Of a DNA stretch of 64,000 bases, positions 58,344-64,000 are shown in pieces; positions within the stretch are counted from its first letter, which is position 1; each line of letters opens with the position of its first letter. The stretch comes from Dermanyssus gallinae (Eukaryota; Arthropoda; Arachnida; Mesostigmata; Dermanyssidae): assembly GCA_003439945.1 (NCBI GenBank), contig QVRM01005971.1, forward strand, positions 1 to 64,000, written 5' to 3'. The notes under the pieces were generated by a model that had not been told where the DNA came from, did no database searches, and worked only from the letters and a program-made list of their open reading frames with translations. A program made the position numbers and the translations under genes.

Positions 58344-58377
58344 GTAGCACCTGGTAAGTTTACTTACCGGGTGCTAC
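58344..58377. repeat. 15-bp near-perfect hairpin
   Basis: GTAGCACCTGGTAAG, loop TTTA, CTTACCGGGTGCTAC; one G-T pair. No neighbouring gene gives it an obvious role. Confidence 0.7.
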
Positions 58378-58549
58378 GATCAGTACCTCCGACCCTAACA
58401 CCAATTCGACTACTACGGATCTCAACCAAGTTACTACCAAGTTTCAACCAAGTTGCACTCAGCTTGCGGACATTCTGTGACAGGAACGGTGTCATAACAG
58501 TGGCAAAGATTCGATCACCTCGACCGACGATATTGCTGTTGGAGAGTCC

Positions 58550-58770
58550 ACAGTCACTTAACGTAGCAATCTAGGCTCCATGAATACTGTGCGTTGCTCG
58601 CAGACACGAAGTAGACACGTCGCTGAGAAGGACGAGTGCGGTCCTTTACAATGAACACACTTGGCGTAGTTTGTGCAATCCACAGCCCAATTGTTACCTC
58701 CCTCTGGCCAGGACAACTCTAGCACCTCAATGAGTTTAGCCAGCTTGCAACAGAGAGACAATAGTTTATT
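58550..58770 (-). mobile_element. LINE gag-like zinc-knuckle fragment
   Basis: On the minus strand, NYAKCVHCKGPHSSFSATC has the C..C...H....C-type spacing of jockey/R1-like ORF1 proteins, where C.NC.GPH......CP is usual. Sequence upstream to about 59030 on this strand (PNLSYTGKRDQGTFSSRDCT) may be the preceding linker, but is not recognisable. It is inactive and short. Confidence 0.5.
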
Positions 58771-59034
58771 CCGTACGAAGCACTTCTGAAATTGCCGACT
58801 CCCCGTTTACCAAGCTTTCTGACCGGCGTGCAATCACGACTCGAAAAGGTCCCTTGATCACGCTTCCCCGTATAGCTTAGATTTGGCCTCGGACCTGTCT
58901 GTACGCCTAGGTGCGTTTGTTTTGACAACCAGATTCTAAGGCACCGATGCGTTATTGCCATCGGATTTATGAGCAACGTCTGTGCTACTAGAACAGACCC
59001 TTCCCGTCGGCCGGAGCGCCCGATCTGCATACAC

Positions 59035-59865
59035 TGTCTTTAGCGTGCAGTTAGTCGTGACGTCCTCTGTCTTCATCGTAGCAGACGCTGATTCAACAAC
59101 CTTGAACGTCACCTCGCATCTGTCAGCCTCGTTCGGTGCGAGCGATGTGGCTGATGCCGCTATCCTTGTCCATTGGATGCCACGCCGGCGGCAGGTGCTG
59201 AGTCGTCATCCCCGTCACGAATAGTTACCGCACGTCTACAACTGGTCTACCCTTTGGTTGGTCTCTCCGGCCTTGAGCTTTGTGGAGAGGGCTGCTTTCT
59301 TCCTTCATGCTCCATGAAAGCTTTGCTAATACCCGTGCCTCAACCATACCGACGTGGTGGTAGCAAAAGAGAATGCGATATGCACATACTATGATCAACC
59401 GTCTCGGAGGGACGTAGCCAAGCTACTACCGCACGCTACAACGACGTTGGTAACACATTGGCACATCTGTCATGTGTCAATGTGAGCCACACTCAAATAG
59501 ACAGTGCCGCACCACATCTATTGGGTAAGACGTTTCGATAAAGCCAAGTCCAGCAGTACAGCCGGGCTAGAAATATACTAGCAAAAATGGCACAAAATGA
59601 TCGAAACGAAGTACCACATCGGCGACACACAAGTTCGAGAGTTCCACCACATCAGAGTAGAGGTTCAAAATGTTAAGATCGCGCAGAGACAGCTCGCACC
59701 GTGCTAGCTGAACGGTGAACATATATATATATATATATATGAAACCGTCTTCTCCGGAGGGCCAATTAATTTAAATTCATTAAATTCTCATCGAGTCTAA
59801 CATTCCCATAATTGTGCACTTTTAAAAATTGAGGGCATTTTGCAGAAAAGGCAATCGCTCGTGCC

Positions 59866-59939
<74 letters not shown>

Positions 59940-60756
59940 AATAAACGTGGTATATTGACAAAACTGCAGTTGATAAGGTCTTAGTTCTCACTAAAAATGT
60001 TCACAGTGCAAGTGCCCTATTATGAAAACCCAATTACACAGTAGTAGAATCATCACAACATGTGGCTTTGAACAGACAGTTCACTGCACTTCGCTTCCAA
60101 AGCATTACAGCACAATGCATGTGTTGGTACACATATCCATGTTCGCACTGTACATGAACCTATATGTGACCCATACATACATAGGCATACATAAAATATC
60201 TTTAGGTGTACCTAGATCAGTGAGGTAATCCAAAAAGCTCACTGATCTTTGAGGAGCACACCGCCAACGAAACCATACACCAGTTTTTACTTCGCCTTCA
60301 ACGTAATACTCAGTGGCAATTCATCGAACCTTTCTGGGAAAGCTCGCCACGGCACAACTGGCAGGCGATGCGAAGGTGCACGGCTATTCGACTTGAACGA
60401 CACCCGCGGGAACATTAAAGGTTGTGGCATGCCTCGTACGGTTTCCCGGTAAATCCTAGCTATACATAAATCAGTCGGTTATATTTGAGTTCAGTCCGTC
60501 GTCGTATCCTCCATCTTGGAATGCTAAGTGCGAGAAGTGGAATAATATCCCACAGCAAATCATTAGTTAGAGTGATTAGATTAATGCCAACTCGCATAGC
60601 GACCATTATTAGGGCACACGATGGTAGACATACGCACAATTAAATGCATTGAATATTGCTGTTTAAACGAACGTTTTAACCACATATTTGACTAGAGCTA
60701 AAACTGTTTTCACTGTGATACGAGTGTGTTTTACTTAGCTAATCTCGAAGAAACAT
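59035..60756. other. no recognisable gene
   Basis: Contains (TA)n at about 59720-59740 and 59869-59935. An 11-bp inverted repeat lies at 60214-60248 and the dispersed repeat partner at 60648-60705. No coding motif recognised. Confidence 0.5.
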
Positions 60757-60992
60757 GCTGTGGCGGATGTCCCAATGTTAACTGGTCTGATTGCTTACCG
60801 GCCTATGAAGAAAACACTAGCATCGAGTGTTTGAACGAGCTATAAAGGCGTGCTGCACGTGTGAGACTCAGTCTGAAACAGTGTTTACTAGATTTGAATA
60901 AATGCACGTATATGACGTGACGATATGCACGTAAGTATGCGTATCGTCACGCCAATTGACGTGCATTCATTCGTCAGTAGTGATCTGTGACA
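60757..60992 (+). repeat. probable BEL/Pao 5' LTR
   Basis: TGCTGTGGCGGATGTCCCAA begins with TG and the segment ends in ACA at 60992. TATAAA at about 60841 and AATAAA at about 60896 are placed as LTR promoter and poly-A signals would be. TGGCGCTCAGCGACC starting at about 60997 is in the position of a primer-binding site and begins TGGCG as many do. The limits are inferred from these signals; no second LTR is available in the window for comparison. Confidence 0.5.
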
Positions 60993-61389
60993 TAATTGGC
61001 GCTCAGCGACCTCTCGTCAACCGCTCGGCTCGTAAAAACAAAAACAGCTACCGGCCCCTACCTGGCCAACCGGCAGCATCAATATCGGCCGTCGAGACCA
61101 ACTGTGTGCCAATACTGGCAAGTTTGATCAACTATACAGCACTGTGAGCAACTTGCACCTGCTGATGATTAATTTGTTGAAGTAATTGTTTGGTTAACGG
61201 CAAGAACAACAACCGCAACTGCGACAAGAAACAGTCGGTAACTGCAGGGGTAACTTGCTCTGTTTCAGCTACGGTGACTTTTGTTCAAGACATTAGAGTT
61301 CCCGTCTTACAATGGAAACAGCGAAACAACTACAAAGTCGCGATCTACGTGCGTTGCTACGCAAACCGTAGACCGTAGAGAGCGTAGTT

Positions 61390-62985
61390 AAAGCCGTGCA
61401 GAGTGACGCTGCTACTGCTGCTACCGACCCAGCCTTGCTACAGACACATTACAAAAGAATAAACCATCTCAGCACAGGACTGGTTAATTATGACAACAAT
61501 TGGATGGACCCAGTGACAGACGGTGGACTGTCAGATGAAGCCGTCAAGCAGGAGTACAAGACAGCCCAAGAGAAACTTGATTACGTTTAAGCCGTAATCG
61601 AGACGCGGCTGATATCGAAGCCGCGCCAATGCGAGAAGACGAATAATGCGACCGCCGTGACGGCCTTGATGGAACACCCTGCGTCTAGAGCAATAGTACT
61701 GATAATTACCTTCAATCAACATTCGGCGTTTTGGTGGTGAATATCACATATTTTGTGCAATTCTGGGAATAATTTAAAGCCGCTGTGCATGATCGCCCCT
61801 ATCTAGACGACACTCAACGTTTTAAATGCCTTCGTGGCCACCTGGATGGAGAGCCCGCTAACGAAAGAGTCCGCTCATTGCCAGATCAACTTGTTCTCTA
61901 ATATCTAATATCTATACTGAAGACAATTATGACCTCAGCGCTGTCGATCCAAAGACTCCACTTTTCTCGCTTGCTGACGCAGCTAATCTGCCTGAGCAGT
62001 TGGCCCGCCGTTTCAATTTGATCTGCGTTCTTCATTTCTTGCGAAGGAGATACGTACCCGCGAGCAGAAAATGCGGCTCAGTCAGACAGGTGATAGTTCC
62101 CAACAGCCACAAAACTGGAAGGGTGGTCGGGGCCGTCAAGGCCAGGGCACATCAAGCGCAATCCTGCAACTCAACTCTCGCAACGGCGGATCCAGCATCA
62201 ACGGCTTGCCTGTTCCTCCGCCTTGTGGCAATCACAACAAAGGCAGCTTGTCGTCCGTCAACACAAACAACAGAGATAAGCGCAGGCCACGTTTATTCTG
62301 CAAGGGTCCCCATTACCATGATCGTTGCAAGCAGGACGCTGTCTGAAATCAGGCCATAATGCTGCCCCCCGCCAGACAAATATAGTTTGCGCCAAATGTA
62401 AATCCAATAACCATTTCCCCATTCTCTGCTCTAGGAGCGCCGCTCACCACACATTGGCCGCTTTCACTGATTCTCTGTATATGTCTGGTCATGTCGTGGT
62501 CGAAAGCATCCAAACAAAGAAGTCAGTCTTTGTTGTATTTTTATTTATATTTTTTCAGTCCGGTTTACCTTTGACACGGGCTCTCAGCGTACATAAATCA
62601 CCGATAAGTATGCACAGCTGTTGCAGTTGAAGCCAGAGGGACACGAATGGCTTTACGTTTATGTATTTGGAGGAAGCAATTGCCAACTTCAAAAGTTTAC
62701 GGCCGTATCGTTCTCTACTCGCTCCCCTAATGGCAAGCGTGTGATTGTTCAACGTTTTGGTCGATCCAGAAATTTCCCGTAAATTACTAGCACGTTTCTT
62801 TGAAAATATACGCACGAGCGTGGCTGTAGATTGGGCCGAAGAGCCAAATGGGCCATTATATATCGGTGTATTGTTCAGAGTTTTCGACGTGGCACTCGTA
62901 ACAGATGGTTATGCCGTGAAAAAGACGAATGACCCTTTGGCAATAATGCCCACCAAGATAGGGTCGCTTGCCGTCACTCCTTCTA
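61390..62985 (+). mobile_element. BEL/Pao gag and protease start, degenerate
   Basis: Near 61709 LPSINIRRFGG and then FVQFWE, stop, FKAAVHDRPYLDDTQRFKCL with RGHLDGEPA are the BEL/Pao gag core (LP...RF.G....F..FW..F..AVH). Two zinc knuckles follow: FCKGPHYHDRCKQ near 62297 and CAKCKSNNHFPILC near 62392. The aspartic protease begins FDTGSQRT, stop, ITDKYAQLLQLKPE (DTG active site near 62572) and goes on to VFGGSNCQLQKFTAV. VTDGYAVKKTNDPLAIMPTK and IGSLAV near 62905-62975 follow. Reverse transcriptase and integrase are absent because LINE sequence starts at about 63040. Stops in gag and protease make it inactive. Confidence 0.85.
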
Positions 62986-63039
62986 TTCCACGCAGTAAAC
63001 ATATAAACATGACTTTTGTCATACATAATACATAATACA

Positions 63040-63888
63040 AAGTAAACATAATAAAAAGATAGGTGAAAAGATTTGCATTGAAAAGGTTGCCGTTTTAATT
63101 GCGCCAGGGAATTTCTTGAGGGGGAAGGGGGAATGTCAAAATGTATACAAAGGGAAGTACAAAGTAAGCTTAGATTTAGTAGCAGGATTGGAAATGTCAC
63201 AAATAAAATATGGGTTAAACAGATGCAGCTGGTAAGCACGGCACTTAGGATTAAAACGAAGTGGGATCGCAGAGTAGAGTTTGCAGCTAGAAAGATTAGG
63301 TACAATTGTCAGCATGGGCAAGAGCGAGGGTATCAGAGAAAATGGTGAAATTCGTAACCAAGTCATATACAGACAAATGGAAATTGGCGATGGGCTCCAA
63401 ATCAAGTTTGGCAACTATGTATGGAAAGGAAGAAAGGAAAAGCGGGAACGGGGCGGGGCAAAATGGGTATACGATAATTTAAGAGCAAGTGGGCTACTGG
63501 CAGATGCCAGGGCAGGGATGTTGGATACAAGGATACATAGGGCTTAATATAAGGAGGGGCAAAGTACAGAATGTCGAGCATGTGGGCTAGAGAATGAGTC
63601 AATCGAACATATTATTAAAGAATGTATAGCCTTAGGGGGGAGCAGAGATATAGAGCTGTCGGAGGCCCTAGCGATAGGACCAAATGTTAGAAATGACCTG
63701 GTCGATATGACAAAGAAGGGGTTGTCACAATGGAAAGCAAATACTCAGTGGGTATTGAAGTATACATGGATTATATAGATGCGTAGGTAATATATATGCT
63801 GCCGCTCTATGCGCCCCTGATATAAAAAGGTGACATGTGTATTTAGGTATACATGCCAAGCAAACAATAAATCAATCAATCAATCAAG
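63040..63888 (+). mobile_element. LINE 3' end with C-terminal zinc knuckle and (AATC)n tail
   Basis: A frame from about 63281 reads LGTIVSMGKSEGIRENGEI, VWKGRKEKRERGGAKWVYDN, LLADARAGMLDTRIHR, stop at 63545-63547, then in phase YKEGQSTECRACGLENESIE and HIIKEC. This is a knuckle of C, two, C, eight, H, four, C at the C-terminus of a LINE ORF2. It continues VRNDLVDMTKKGLSQWKANT to a stop near 63777. The 3' end is AATAAATCAATCAATCAATCA (63867-63888), a tandem tail typical of LINE 3' ends. It truncates the BEL/Pao element. The clade is not resolved. Confidence 0.7.
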
Positions 63889-64000
63889 AAACATCTTGTC
63901 CATTGCAATCTCATTAGAGGATTTTCGAAAGCTTGGAGTTGTCTGTCCCAAAAATAGATTTACGCAACCTCACAGATAGACTTAAGAAAATCATTACACA
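63889..64000. other. window edge, nothing recognised
   Basis: No feature seen. Confidence 0.5.

Overview
This is eukaryotic, almost certainly arthropod, genomic DNA. The evidence is three spliced exons of a receptor gene with good splice signals, mariner, R1-type, CR1/jockey-type and BEL/Pao elements, a tRNA-type SINE, and many long (TA)n microsatellites. An acarine or other chelicerate is possible, but that is a guess. There are no rRNA, CRISPR or bacterial features.

The one convincing host gene is a class B (secretin-family) GPCR on the + strand. Its three exons are at 16576-16717 (TM2), 39184-39340 (first extracellular loop Cys, TM3) and 40272-40405 (TM4 and second extracellular loop). 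Their codon phases join cleanly (0/0, then 1/2), and the joined protein reads through the hallmark GWGLP of TM4. Exons for the extracellular domain/TM1 and for TM5-7 were not found. The first of the two introns is about 22.5 kb.

Almost everything else is transposable-element debris. At least seven fragments come from one LINE family with a C-terminal zinc knuckle and a PD-(D/E)XK-like endonuclease (about 1.96, 4.0, 11.0, 14.7, 19.6, 24.2 and 26.3 kb). An R1-like LINE with gag, endonuclease, RT and C-terminal knuckle spans about 42.3-46.7 kb and is split by a tRNA-derived SINE. R1 3' ends recur at 48.8, 50.2 and 57.4 kb. CR1/jockey-like fragments lie at 8.9, 28.2 and 56.3 kb, with other LINE pieces at 6.9, 29.4, 35.3, 38.0, 51.5 and 63.0 kb. 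Mariner copies lie at about 3.0, 5.3, 23.1, 24.75 (one end only), 32.3 and 54.6 kb. A BEL/Pao element (LTR, gag, start of protease) begins near 60.76 kb and is cut by a LINE 3' end.

The mariner at 32279-33598 is complete: an uninterrupted 353-codon transposase, an intact D,D34D triad, and 27-bp terminal repeats that match each other exactly and sit between TA duplications. It is inserted in an unrecognised reading frame that is open on both sides and stays in phase if the element and one TA are removed. Other notable structures are a roughly 1-kb long-inverted-repeat element at 36.9-37.9 kb, and a 59-bp sequence present twice, identical and inverted, at 5.16 and 19.13 kb. All functional names are from reading translations by eye; no database search was run.
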